32,324 nt of DNA from assembly GCA_902769805.1 (NCBI GenBank), contig CACXQL010000039.1:1-32324 (forward strand), in the 5' to 3' direction. The stretch comes from an uncultured Prevotellaceae bacterium. GTDB lineage: Bacteria; Bacteroidota; Bacteroidia; Bacteroidales; Bacteroidaceae. Under the pieces are notes generated by a model. It was given only the letters and a program-made list of their open reading frames with translations, searched no databases and had not been told where the DNA came from. Positions 9,202-16,564 of this stretch are shown here, piece after piece. A program made the position numbers and the translations under genes. Position 1 is the first letter of the stretch; the number at the start of each line of letters is the position of its first letter.

Positions 9202-9444
9202 ATGTCTAAGGAGCAATCAAACATCATCGAATATCTGGTTTGCATCATCGGTGCATTTGCCCGTCAGTTTTCGCTGACCAATGCCAAGGCATACCAGTAT
9301 CTGCGCCAATATAAAGGGCTGGAATTTTTAATCAAGCACTATGGCGCGGAGCACACACAGTCTATTGAGGATGCGGTGGAAGATATTACGATTATATGTA
9401 ACCGTCATGGAGGGGCGTTGGCACTGTTTACTTCACAAGATTGA
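9202..9444 (+). CDS. DUF3791-like small protein
   Basis: An 80-residue protein beginning MSKEQSNIIEYLV. The pattern of a helical N-terminus, then GLEFLIKHYGAEHTQS and a C-terminal EDITIICNRHGG, matches DUF3791 proteins as I remember them. No catalytic motif is visible. DUF3791 genes often sit beside a gene for a DUF3990 (ADP-ribosyltransferase-like) protein in putative toxin-antitoxin-type loci, but no such partner is present here. An in-frame ATG 12 nt upstream is possible, but it would leave only about 4 nt of leader after the promoter. Confidence 0.6.
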   Translation: MSKEQSNIIEYLVCIIGAFARQFSLTNAKAYQYLRQYKGLEFLIKHYGAEHTQSIEDAVEDITIICNRHGGALALFTSQD

Positions 9445-9450
9445 GACAAT

Positions 9451-9675
9451 ATGAATACGCAGGAAGAACAGAGCAAACAGTTTCAAATAGAGTGCCTGAC
9501 TAACGAACTGGTGACCATGCTAATGGAGGAGCGTGACTTGACGATGGAACAAGCCATGGATATTGTTTATGGTTCACATACATTCGAGAAAGTCGAGAAA
9601 TCAAGTACAGGACTATATTATCAAGGAGCTGTTTATGTGATGGATATGCTACGAGAAGAACTTAATGCAGCATAA
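9451..9675 (+). CDS. Small protein of unknown function, second gene of the DUF3791-like operon
   Basis: 74 residues starting MNTQEEQSKQFQIECLTNEL, six bases after the preceding stop, so almost certainly cotranscribed. It is mostly helical, with GLYYQGAVYVMDMLREEL near the C-terminus. I do not recognise a family with confidence; similar small proteins accompany DUF3791 genes in Bacteroidales. It has no signal peptide or membrane segment. Confidence 0.55.
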   Translation: MNTQEEQSKQFQIECLTNELVTMLMEERDLTMEQAMDIVYGSHTFEKVEKSSTGLYYQGAVYVMDMLREELNAA

Positions 9676-9726
9676 GTTTTGTTGCAGGAAATCATTCCCA
9701 TTGATGTCAATAAGCATTAGAGCAAA

Positions 9727-9770
9727 AGTAATCCAGCATGGATTGCTCAGTAATCCAGCTTGGTTTGCAA
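9727..9770. repeat. 22-bp imperfect direct repeat downstream of the DUF3791-like operon
   Basis: The 11-mer AGTAATCCAGC occurs at 9727 and again at 9749, exactly 22 bp apart, with related flanks (TGGATTGC / TGGTTTGC). Each unit has a weak internal dyad (AATCC...GGATT in the first). A 45-codon open frame crosses the region but shows no family resemblance. Confidence 0.6.
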
Positions 9771-9848
9771 TCACGGGAAGCATTCCTGACAATCAAGGCT
9801 GTAGTTTGGTTATACAAACTCCGACTGGTAGCAAGCATTAATTAGTGA

Positions 9849-9890
9849 CAAAAAAAAGAAGTCCCCTCGCTGATTGAGAGGACTCCTTAC
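9849..9890 (-). terminator. Terminator of the BspA-like gene
   Basis: On the minus strand AGTCCTCTC and GAGGGGACT form a 9-bp stem with one G-T wobble and a 7-nt loop. They are followed by TTCTTTTTTTT. It lies just past the stop of the leucine-rich repeat gene. Confidence 0.85.
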
Positions 9891-9910
9891 GAGAATCTGT
9901 AGGTGTGTTA

Positions 9911-11692
9911 TTACTTATCCTTTCCCAACGCAATATTGATGATACCCTGTACGTCGTTCACGTCTATTACACCATCTCCATCTACGTCAGCAGCACCTTC
10001 AATAAAACTTGAGGTTGGTTTGTTCAGAATATGATTGATAGTAGATGTTACGTCGTTCACATCAATAGCACCGTCACCATCGGCATCACCATTCTCTACA
10101 ATTTTCATAAACTCGTTCCAATAATCCGCAGCCTGATAAGCAGCCTTGCTGCCATTGGGCACACAAAGAACAGCATTGGCTCGATTGGGAAAAGTGTATG
10201 AATCAATAGCTAATGGAGTTTTTATCTTAACGGCTACTGAAGTCAGACCACTGCAACCATAGAACGCACCATTGCCAATGCTCGTCACGCTATTGCCAAT
10301 GGTGACGGAGGTCAGACTACTACATTCAGAGAACGCATTTATGCCAATGACTGTCACACTGTTAGGAATCGTGATGGAGGTCAGACCACTGCAACCATAG
10401 AACGCACCATTGCCAATGCTCGTCACACTATTCGGAATCGTTACCGAGGTCAGACTACTACATTCAGAGAACGCAGATTTGCCAATGCTCGTCACAGTGT
10501 TAGGAATAACCGAATTATTACAACCACATATTAATGTGTTGCTGGATGTCTCAATAATAGCATTACAGTTATCTCTAGAATCATACATTGTGTTTCCACT
10601 TTCAACATTGATTGATGTCAGGGCACTGCAACCAGAGAACACAGGTTGTTCAATGCTCGTCACACTATTCGGAATCGTTACCGAGGTCAGACTACTACAT
10701 CGAGAGAACGCAGATTTGCCAATGCTCGTCACACTGTTAGGAATTGTGATGGAGGTCAGACCACGACAACCACAGAACGCAGATTGGCCAATGACTGTCA
10801 CACTGTTAGGAATTGTGATGGAGGTCAGACCGCGACAATTATAGAACGTAGATTGGCCAATGACTGTCACACTGTTAGGAATCGTGATGGAGGTCAGACC
10901 ACTGCAACCATAGAACGCACCATTGCCAATGCTCGTCACGCTATTGCCAATGGTGACGGAGGTCAGACCACTGCAACCAGAGAACGCACTTTCTCCAATG
11001 CTCGTCACGCTGTTGGGAATCTCGATGGAGGTCAGACCAGTGCATTTGTAGAACGCTAAATGTTCAATAATCGTCACACTGTTCGGAATCCTGACGGAGG
11101 TCAGGCCACTGCAACCATGGAACGTGTGATAGCCAATTCTTTTCACCCCGTATGGAATGATGATGGATGTCAAACCAATGCAACCTTCGAACGTAGCATT
11201 ACCTATTCTCGTTACTTTATAAGGAATCGTGATGGAGGTCAGGCTGCTACAACCCTTGAATGCACCAAGCTCAATACTCGTCACACTATTCGGAATCGTG
11301 ACAGATGTCAGACTACTGCAGTCTTGGAATGCATAATCGTCGATTGTCAACACACTGTTAGGAATCGTGACAGAAGTCAGGTCACTACATCCTCGGAACG
11401 CAGAAACACCAATGTTCGTCACACTGTAGGTTTTCCCACCATAAGTGACGGACGCTGGGATAACTACATCACCTGTGTATCTATTATTATCAGAACTGTA
11501 AGAATTGCCTCGAAAGGTGACTTCTACTATTTTGATATTTTTTTTATTACTGATTTTTCTATAGAAAATAGTGACACCATCGGCATTCGCCACTTCAAAG
11601 TCATGCGTTGTTGCCTGCGCTGTTGCCTTTACTCCAACCATGCTCATAAGCACGGCGAGCAGAAATGTTAGTTTAAACTGTTTCATATTCAT
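9911..11692 (-). CDS. BspA-like leucine-rich repeat protein with dockerin-like C-terminus
   Basis: A 593-residue secreted protein. Residues 1-26 form a signal peptide ending ATAQA. Residues 92-486 carry 16 LTS-centred repeats of 23 residues (consensus IPNSVTSIGxxAFxGCSGLTSVT), interrupted once by NAIIETSSNTLI. This is the BspA-type LRR_5 fold of Treponema/Bacteroidota surface proteins linked to adhesion. Residues ~535-593 contain two calcium-loop repeats (DADGDGAIDVNDV and DVDGDGVIDVNDV) resembling a dockerin type I domain. No recognisable secretion-system sorting domain is seen. The gene has its own promoter, a long leader and a terminator, so it is monocistronic. Ligand and localisation are inferred. 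Confidence 0.88.
   Translation of the reverse strand: MNMKQFKLTFLLAVLMSMVGVKATAQATTHDFEVANADGVTIFYRKISNKKNIKIVEVTFRGNSYSSDNNRYTGDVVIPASVTYGGKTYSVTNIGVSAFRGCSDLTSVTIPNSVLTIDDYAFQDCSSLTSVTIPNSVTSIELGAFKGCSSLTSITIPYKVTRIGNATFEGCIGLTSIIIPYGVKRIGYHTFHGCSGLTSVRIPNSVTIIEHLAFYKCTGLTSIEIPNSVTSIGESAFSGCSGLTSVTIGNSVTSIGNGAFYGCSGLTSITIPNSVTVIGQSTFYNCRGLTSITIPNSVTVIGQSAFCGCRGLTSITIPNSVTSIGKSAFSRCSSLTSVTIPNSVTSIEQPVFSGCSALTSINVESGNTMYDSRDNCNAIIETSSNTLICGCNNSVIPNTVTSIGKSAFSECSSLTSVTIPNSVTSIGNGAFYGCSGLTSITIPNSVTVIGINAFSECSSLTSVTIGNSVTSIGNGAFYGCSGLTSVAVKIKTPLAIDSYTFPNRANAVLCVPNGSKAAYQAADYWNEFMKIVENGDADGDGAIDVNDVTSTINHILNKPTSSFIEGAADVDGDGVIDVNDVQGIINIALGKDK
10235..11419 (-). repeat. 69-bp direct-repeat array encoding the BspA leucine-rich repeats
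   Basis: The repeat DNA has a 69-bp period. Several blocks are nearly identical; for example about 70 bp at 10247-10316 recurs at 10898-10967. This points to recent duplication or gene conversion within the array. Confidence 0.85.
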
Positions 11693-11775
11693 ATGTTTAT
11701 CTGTTTTAGATATTCATTAGGTACAAAGAGTGTCCCTACATGCCATTCCTCTATGTATGCCACTTATCAACACAC

Positions 11776-11789
11776 TGCGACTTGTCGCA
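11776..11789 (-). other. 14-bp palindrome in the BspA leader
   Basis: TGCGAC TT GTCGCA is a perfect dyad with a 2-nt centre. It lies inside the predicted 5' leader, about 85 nt before the start codon, and could be an mRNA hairpin or an operator. Confidence 0.45.
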
Positions 11790-11807
11790 TCCCTCAGAGT
11801 GACGTTG

Positions 11808-11839
11808 CAAAGATAAAGATTATTTCCGAAAGTTGCAAA
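11808..11839 (-). promoter_or_regulatory. Promoter for the BspA-like gene
   Basis: TTTG (11836-11839), 20 bp, then TATCTTTG (11808-11815) on the minus strand. The start codon is about 110 nt downstream, a long leader compared with the 20-30 nt seen elsewhere here. Confidence 0.7.
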
Positions 11840-11962
11840 TGTTTCAAAAGAAAAAGATATTTGAACGTTACTTTCACGTCGTTTAAAGCCTATAAACGGG
11901 TTGAAAGTGCGCCACTTTTACCTCAAAAAGAGCCTTATTTTGGATTGAATAAACCTATGCTT

Positions 11963-12049
11963 GAGATAGCCGCCACCTATCGCACCGATACCCCCAAGCA
12001 AACGACCCGACAGGCGGCACCTATCGGGTAGACAGGCGGCGGCTAACTC
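11963..12049 (-). other. GC-rich element able to fold into a multi-branch structure
   Basis: A closing stem pairs 11963-11974 with 12038-12049 (11 of 12 positions, centred on GCCGCC/GGCGGC). Inside it are two perfect hairpins: TATCG/CGATA (11978-11990) and ACCCGA/TCGGGT (12005-12029). The block is much more GC-rich than its AT-rich flanks, is non-coding, and lies between the BspA promoter and the stop of the next minus-strand gene. CGATAGGTG and GCCGCCTGTC each occur twice within it or nearly so. It could be a small RNA, a 3' UTR structure, or a mobile repeat. No family is recognised. The remainder of 11693-12083 holds only the BspA promoter and leader. Confidence 0.4.
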
Positions 12050-12083
12050 AGGTACCGACTGAATGATGTTAAGGTACTGAATT

Positions 12084-12707
12084 TCAACGGATGATGCCTG
12101 CCTTCTGAAGGATACCGATGACAATATCGGCAGCCTCCTGGCGTTTCTTGTCTGTTGCCTGATAGTCGGCAAGCTGTTGGGGATGGTTGGTGAGGAGTTT
12201 CTGAACCATCTCTGTGGTTACTCTTGCCATGCGAACCTCCTCACGCTTCGGATCCCATGCTGCGAGATAACAGACAAGGTTCTCAAGACGGGAGAGACTG
12301 CCAAACGACTTCTTGGAGAAGGGAATACCGCTGTCTCCGTTGGCGATACTGAAACGGGATGGAGCGATGTCCTGACGGGCGAACAACAGCTTGTCGCCGA
12401 TGCGCCAGGCACGGACAAAGACATCACCAAAGGTATTAAAAGGACGGAGGTTCAGGTAGAGCGAGTCTTTCCACTCCAGCACACAGGACTGTCTGCGTAA
12501 GATACTGGAGGTCTTCTTTTTCGCACTCTTCACCTCCAGGGCAAGGGCATCCTCTTTGGAAGAAGACTGTAACTCCACCCCACCCTCGGCATCATGCCAT
12601 TGATTGGCGAGGAAGTCCTGCCAAGTGACACAAAACCTTGTCTGCGAGAAAGCAGCAAGAGGCAATAATGTAAAAATGAAAAAGAGAAAGAGTTTACGCA
12701 TGGTCAT
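12084..12707 (-). CDS. Secreted protein of unknown function
   Basis: A 207-residue protein with a signal peptide (MTMRKLFLFFIFTLLPLAAFSQ). The mature part begins RFCVTWQDFLANQW, then a Lys/Ser-rich stretch, a central segment with FGDVFVRAWRIGDKLLFARQ, and a helical C-terminus. No family was recognised. The ATG overlaps the stop of the TPR gene (ATGA), so it is translationally coupled to it and probably works in the same envelope process. An alternative start is the second Met (MRKLF), six bases on. Confidence 0.7.
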   Translation of the reverse strand: MTMRKLFLFFIFTLLPLAAFSQTRFCVTWQDFLANQWHDAEGGVELQSSSKEDALALEVKSAKKKTSSILRRQSCVLEWKDSLYLNLRPFNTFGDVFVRAWRIGDKLLFARQDIAPSRFSIANGDSGIPFSKKSFGSLSRLENLVCYLAAWDPKREEVRMARVTTEMVQKLLTNHPQQLADYQATDKKRQEAADIVIGILQKAGIIR

Positions 12708-14698
12708 TTCCTATATTTCTTGATGATACTATAAGCGGTATAGAGTCCCAACTCTCCTGCTTTGGAGAGGTCGTTGATGCCCTCTGCCTGTTGTTTGTTG
12801 GCAATGCGGGCAAGTCCACGATTATAATATGCCTCGGCGAGATGAGCGTCAAGGGCGATGGCACGGGAATAGTCCTCGATGGCATGGGAATAGTCGTTAC
12901 GCTGCACATACACATTACCTCGGTTATAATAGAGGTAGGCATTCTCATTATAGCGGATAGCCTCTGTCAAGTCGGAGAGGACATTGGCTGTCTTCATACG
13001 TACATCCGTACCCTGGGAGGCATTGAAGTCGTTAAGCTTCGACTGGCAGACGGCACGCTGCCAATACGCCAGTGACGAGGAGGAGTCTGTCTGCAGTATC
13101 GTAGAAAGGTCCTCGATGGCGGCATCGAAGTTCTGGATGACACTATATGCCATGGCACGCTTAAACAACAATGTCTCTGTATGGCGTACATCCTTGTTAC
13201 GTCCCATCTGACCTGTCAGCGAGTCTATCAGTGTAAAATAACGTTTCGTCTCCTGCTCGTCCAAGGCAGGATTACTGCTGATGATATACAGCAGGTGCTG
13301 TTTCCCCTGCTTGGCATTATAGGCATCGACCTGTTTGTCGAAGGCGACATACTGTTTCACCTGACTCTGTTCTTTCTCCAACGAGAGGGCATACATCGGC
13401 AGGTAGTCGATAGCCACCTTACGGTTCTGTACCTTACCGCGATAGTCACTCTGGTATTCATGCTCCATCTCCTGCTCATCCGCTACTGTGAGCTGGTTAT
13501 ATTTCTCAATATCGAGGTCACTGCGCTTACGCATCTGTTTCTGGGAGAGACGGGGCTGCCGTCCCAGATAGCGTTTGTCCATCTGTGCCTTGAGGATACG
13601 GAACTCATCCGTCTCTGCCTGTTTTGTCATCCCCAAGCGGCGATAACACGAGGCACGATGCTCCAAACCGAACCAGAAATTAGGGAACTCCTCGATGACC
13701 TTTGAGTAGTCACGGATAGCCCCTCGCAGATTACCTGTGTTCTCCAACAGCAACGCACGGTTGAAGAGTGCCATGAGGTTATCAGGTTCTAAGTTCAACA
13801 CGAAGTCGAAGTCAGTGATGGCACGGTTATCGTCACCCACCTGTGCACGAAGGAGTCCGCGATTATAGTGTCCGAGGAAGTTATTTGGATCCAGGTCGAG
13901 GGCGATATCATAATCCGCCATCGTTCCCCTGAGGTTGTTCTGGTTGAAGCGAGCCATCGCACGGTTGATGTAATAGACAGCCTGTTTGGGTTGCAGATGA
14001 ATAGCCTTGGAGAGATAGTCCTCACCCTCTTTCCATTCCGAACGCGCCAGACTGATGATGGCACGCTGACTCCACAGGTTTCCGTCATAAGGGTCAATCT
14101 CCAGACTCTTATCCAAGGCGGCTATAGCCTGGGCAGTATCCTTCTGTAACATATACACATCCGCCTTCATGGCATAGGCAGGTGCATGCTTGCTCCATCG
14201 TGTCAGGATGGTATCCAGTTGCAGGAGTGCCGTGTCGTAGTCCTTCTCGTTGATATGACAAAGCACACGGTTATGCCAGAGATTCTGGTTCTCCGGATCA
14301 TAGCGTAAGGCACGGTTATAGTCCTTGATGGCATCCGCATAATTCTTCTGCTGGATACGACAGAGTCCTCGCAACTCATACATATTGACGACATAAGGAT
14401 TACGCTTGATAGCCTCTGTACAGTCAGCCTCTGCCCCTGCAAAGTCATCAAGATAGTATTTCGCCACGCCACGATAGAACCACGGTTCATAGAGATAGGG
14501 CTTGGCAGTAATAGCCTGGTTGAAATATTGGATGGAGAGGACATAGTCCTCGAAATAAAGAGCCGAACGTCCTATCATTACCAGACGGTCGGTCTTGAAC
14601 TGGGCATGTAAAGGTAAGAAGGTAAAAAAGTAAAAAGGTAAAAGAATCAACAGTCTCATACCTTTCATCCGAGATGCCAGTTTTCGGGTTTTAGACAT
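12704..14698 (-). CDS. Secreted/periplasmic tetratricopeptide-repeat protein
   Basis: 664 residues. After an N-terminal signal sequence ending PLHAQF come many TPR units in two blocks (about 40-370 and 500-660). Motifs such as AYYNRGLARI and AIEDYSRAIALD are clear. A charged linker separates the blocks. TPRs mediate protein-protein contacts; no enzymatic domain is visible. The hydrophobic core of the signal sequence (LLPFYFFTFLPL) is encoded by an 8-bp tandem repeat (14608-14644). Another array of the same unit lies directly upstream of the start. The start at 14698 is the most upstream ATG; MKGMRLL at 14665 is an alternative. The gene follows def on the same strand. Confidence 0.8.
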   Translation of the reverse strand: MSKTRKLASRMKGMRLLILLPFYFFTFLPLHAQFKTDRLVMIGRSALYFEDYVLSIQYFNQAITAKPYLYEPWFYRGVAKYYLDDFAGAEADCTEAIKRNPYVVNMYELRGLCRIQQKNYADAIKDYNRALRYDPENQNLWHNRVLCHINEKDYDTALLQLDTILTRWSKHAPAYAMKADVYMLQKDTAQAIAALDKSLEIDPYDGNLWSQRAIISLARSEWKEGEDYLSKAIHLQPKQAVYYINRAMARFNQNNLRGTMADYDIALDLDPNNFLGHYNRGLLRAQVGDDNRAITDFDFVLNLEPDNLMALFNRALLLENTGNLRGAIRDYSKVIEEFPNFWFGLEHRASCYRRLGMTKQAETDEFRILKAQMDKRYLGRQPRLSQKQMRKRSDLDIEKYNQLTVADEQEMEHEYQSDYRGKVQNRKVAIDYLPMYALSLEKEQSQVKQYVAFDKQVDAYNAKQGKQHLLYIISSNPALDEQETKRYFTLIDSLTGQMGRNKDVRHTETLLFKRAMAYSVIQNFDAAIEDLSTILQTDSSSSLAYWQRAVCQSKLNDFNASQGTDVRMKTANVLSDLTEAIRYNENAYLYYNRGNVYVQRNDYSHAIEDYSRAIALDAHLAEAYYNRGLARIANKQQAEGINDLSKAGELGLYTAYSIIKKYRK
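14608..14644 (-). repeat. Octamer array inside the TPR signal-peptide codons
   Basis: Read on the + strand the units are GTAAAG, GTAAGAAG, GTAAAAAA, GTAAAAAG and GTAAAAG. Three are full octamers in register and two are shortened. The minus strand (CTTTTTAC-type) encodes Leu, Pro, Phe, Tyr and Thr residues of the signal peptide. Confidence 0.85.
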
Positions 14699-14702
14699 TT
14701 TA

Positions 14703-14750
14703 CTTCTTACCTTTTTACTTTCTAACTGTTTTACTTTTTTACCTTTTTAC
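14703..14750. repeat. Octamer array (CTTTTTAC-like)x6 between def and the TPR gene
   Basis: Six 8-bp units in exact register (CTTCTTAC, CTTTTTAC, TTTCTAAC, TGTTTTAC, TTTTTTAC, CTTTTTAC), with degenerate copies continuing to about 14777. The degenerate end overlaps the last codons and TAA stop of def. Confidence 0.88.
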
Positions 14751-14765
14751 TTTTTCCTTTCCCCT

Positions 14766-15329
14766 TTACTTTTTCACCACACTCTTCGTCTTATAACCAC
14801 AACGATAACGTCCTTGAGTGAGCGCGCGCAACTTATTCTTGATAAGTTGTTTACGCAGTGGGGTCAGGCGGTCGGCAAAGACCTTACCCTCCAGATGGTC
14901 GAACTCATGCTGCATCACACGGGTGAGATAACCCTCCACCCATTCGTCATGAGGTTTCATCTCCTCATCGAGCCACTGTACACGGATACGGGTAGGACGT
15001 GTCACCTTCTCATGGATGCCTGGAAGAGAAAGGCATCCTTCCTCCAGCGACTCCGTCTTCGAGTCGTCATATTCAACAATATGCGGATTGATGAACACAT
15101 GACGGAAGTCTTTGTATTCTGGCATATCCTCACTGAGCACATCCAAGTCGATGATGACGACACGGATAGACTTGCCTACCTGAGGAGCTGCGAGACCGAT
15201 ACCCTCACTCTCCGCTAATGTGTCCCACATATCCGCAATCAAACGCTGCAGGTCGGGATAGTCGGCAGGGATATCCTCGGCAACTTTCCGAAGCACTGGA
15301 TGACCATATATATAAATAGGTAGTACCAT
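14766..15329 (-). CDS. def: Peptide deformylase
   Basis: It removes the formyl group from N-terminal Met of nascent proteins, using a metal ion. All three motifs are present in the 187-residue protein: GIGLAAPQVG (43-52), EEGCLSLP (96-103, metal-binding Cys99) and QHEFDHLEG (140-148, HExxH metal site). The C-terminal residues (VVKK) and the stop codon fall in degenerate GTAAAAAG-type repeat DNA. A perfect heptamer array lies immediately upstream of the ATG. Confidence 0.95.
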   Translation of the reverse strand: MVLPIYIYGHPVLRKVAEDIPADYPDLQRLIADMWDTLAESEGIGLAAPQVGKSIRVVIIDLDVLSEDMPEYKDFRHVFINPHIVEYDDSKTESLEEGCLSLPGIHEKVTRPTRIRVQWLDEEMKPHDEWVEGYLTRVMQHEFDHLEGKVFADRLTPLRKQLIKNKLRALTQGRYRCGYKTKSVVKK

Positions 15330-15330
15330 T

Positions 15331-15393
15331 GTGTAAAGTGTAAAGTGTAAAGTTGAAAGTTTAAAGTTTAAAGTTTAAAGTGTAATGTGTAAA
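15331..15393. repeat. Heptamer array (GTKTAAA)x9 between ruvX and def
   Basis: Nine 7-bp units in perfect register: GTGTAAA x3, GTTGAAA, GTTTAAA x3, GTGTAAT, GTGTAAA. The array begins one base from the def start codon and ends 8 bp from the ruvX stop. Confidence 0.93.
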
Positions 15394-15401
15394 GACTATC
15401 G

Positions 15402-15815
15402 TTATTTGCGAGAGCGCATATAGTCCTGAAGGATGATGGTGGCACTGATCTCATCTACGAGTGCCTTGTCCTGACGTGCCTTTTTCTTCAAACCTCCGTC
15501 AATCATTGCCTGATGGGCCAAGACGGAAGTGAAACGCTCATCATAGAACTCTATGGGAATCTGCGGCACTGCCTTACGCCAACGGTTCACAAACTGCTGC
15601 ACACGCTGGAGGTTCTCGCTGGGCTGTCCATTGGGCTGACGAGGTTCTCCAATGACAATACGTTCCACCTCCTCACGGGCGACATACGCCTGTAGATAAT
15701 CGAATAGCTCAGATGTGGAGACAGTCGCCAATCCTCCTGCTATGATTTGGAGAGGATCGGTGACTGCCAAACCTGTACGTTTCTTACCGTAATCAACAGA
15801 TAATATCCGTGCCAC
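15402..15815 (-). CDS. ruvX: Putative pre-16S rRNA nuclease / Holliday-junction resolvase-like protein (YqgF/RuvX)
   Basis: A 137-residue RNase H-fold protein with the family landmarks: ILSVDYGKKRTGLAV at the N-terminus, VIGEPRQPNGQPS centrally, FYDERFTS, and VDEISATIILQDY at the C-terminus. Together these supply the acidic active site. E. coli YqgF matures the 5' end of 16S rRNA; the resolvase role is older annotation. Translation appears to start at GTG (15815), 16 bp after the SPOR lipoprotein. Confidence 0.9.
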   Translation of the reverse strand: MARILSVDYGKKRTGLAVTDPLQIIAGGLATVSTSELFDYLQAYVAREEVERIVIGEPRQPNGQPSENLQRVQQFVNRWRKAVPQIPIEFYDERFTSVLAHQAMIDGGLKKKARQDKALVDEISATIILQDYMRSRK

Positions 15816-15831
15816 GTCTGCCTTTCAGCCT

Positions 15832-16341
15832 TTATCGGGCATTATAGAGCAACCATGCACCAGCGTATGTCGACTGTAAGGCATTACGACTGGCAGCTGC
15901 CTCCTCCTTCGTATCGAAGGTAGTAGCAACAACACGATACATGTTACGGTCTTCGTTCTTCACAATCTGGGCGTTATAGCCAGCACTCTTCAACTGCTGC
16001 TGTAAGCCCTCGGCATTGGCTGCCAAAGAGAAAGAGCCCACAACAACGCTGAAGTTCTTCAGGCCTTCACCATTAATCAGAGACACTCTCTCCTGAGTCA
16101 CCTTGATATTGTCGGTATTGTCGACAACCTGTGTCTGAGTAGCAGGTTTCTCCTCCAGGGGCACTACCACATTGGTCTCCACCTGCTGAGTCTGTACAGC
16201 AGGCTGCTGTTGCTGCTGCTGAACCTCCTCCTGCTGCTTTGCTTTCAGATAAGCCTGCTTGTAGGCACTCTCGCTTGATTTACAACTTGTAAAAGCCATG
16301 GCTGCGCATATACCAGCGCATAATACGATGTACTTCTTCAT
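15832..16341 (-). CDS. SPOR-domain lipoprotein
   Basis: 169 residues. The N-terminus MKKYIVLCAGICAAMAFTSC ends in a lipobox. A Gln-rich, low-complexity linker (EEVQQQQQQP) follows. The C-terminal SPOR domain (about 92-165) shows FSVVVGSFSLAANAEGLQQ and YRVVATTFDTKEEA. SPOR domains bind denuded peptidoglycan glycans, often at the septum. It is the first gene of the minus-strand run with ruvX, def and the TPR gene, and is divergent from ytxH. Confidence 0.85.
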   Translation of the reverse strand: MKKYIVLCAGICAAMAFTSCKSSESAYKQAYLKAKQQEEVQQQQQQPAVQTQQVETNVVVPLEEKPATQTQVVDNTDNIKVTQERVSLINGEGLKNFSVVVGSFSLAANAEGLQQQLKSAGYNAQIVKNEDRNMYRVVATTFDTKEEAAASRNALQSTYAGAWLLYNAR

Positions 16342-16487
16342 TCTTACTTATTTTAAAATTATATTATACCTTTATTCAATTTATTGAGTGCGAAATTACA
16401 AAATATCAAGCAAACGGAGCGTAAAAACGTGCCTAAAGTTTGTTAAATGAGAAAAAACAAACACTTTTCTTAAAAAAAGTACACTAT

Positions 16488-16522
16488 TTTGCGTTTATTT
16501 TCAAAAACTTTCTATATATTTG
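16488..16522 (+). promoter_or_regulatory. Probable promoter for the ytxH operon
   Basis: TATATTTG (16515-16522) fits the -7 consensus. TTTG at 16488-16491 is 23 bp upstream, slightly longer than usual. The leader to ATG 16565 is about 37 nt. Confidence 0.45.
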
Positions 16523-16564
16523 CAGGAACAAAACGTATAGTATTAACTTAAAAACAATACAACT

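Noticed and set aside
9700-9837. A 45-codon frame after the DUF3791-like operon
   Set aside because: It crosses a 22-bp repeat and shows no resemblance to a known family or to the expected DUF3990 partner.
10235-11419. Regular repeats that could be mistaken for a CRISPR array
   Set aside because: The 69-bp units are continuous coding repeats of a leucine-rich protein, with no unique spacers and no cas genes nearby.
10410-11671. Open frames on the plus strand across the BspA gene
   Set aside because: They are repetitive shadows of the leucine-rich repeat DNA with biased composition and no plausible starts.
11963-12049. A simple rho-independent terminator
   Set aside because: The closing stem has a ~63-nt interior with two further hairpins and no T-tract directly after it on the minus strand.
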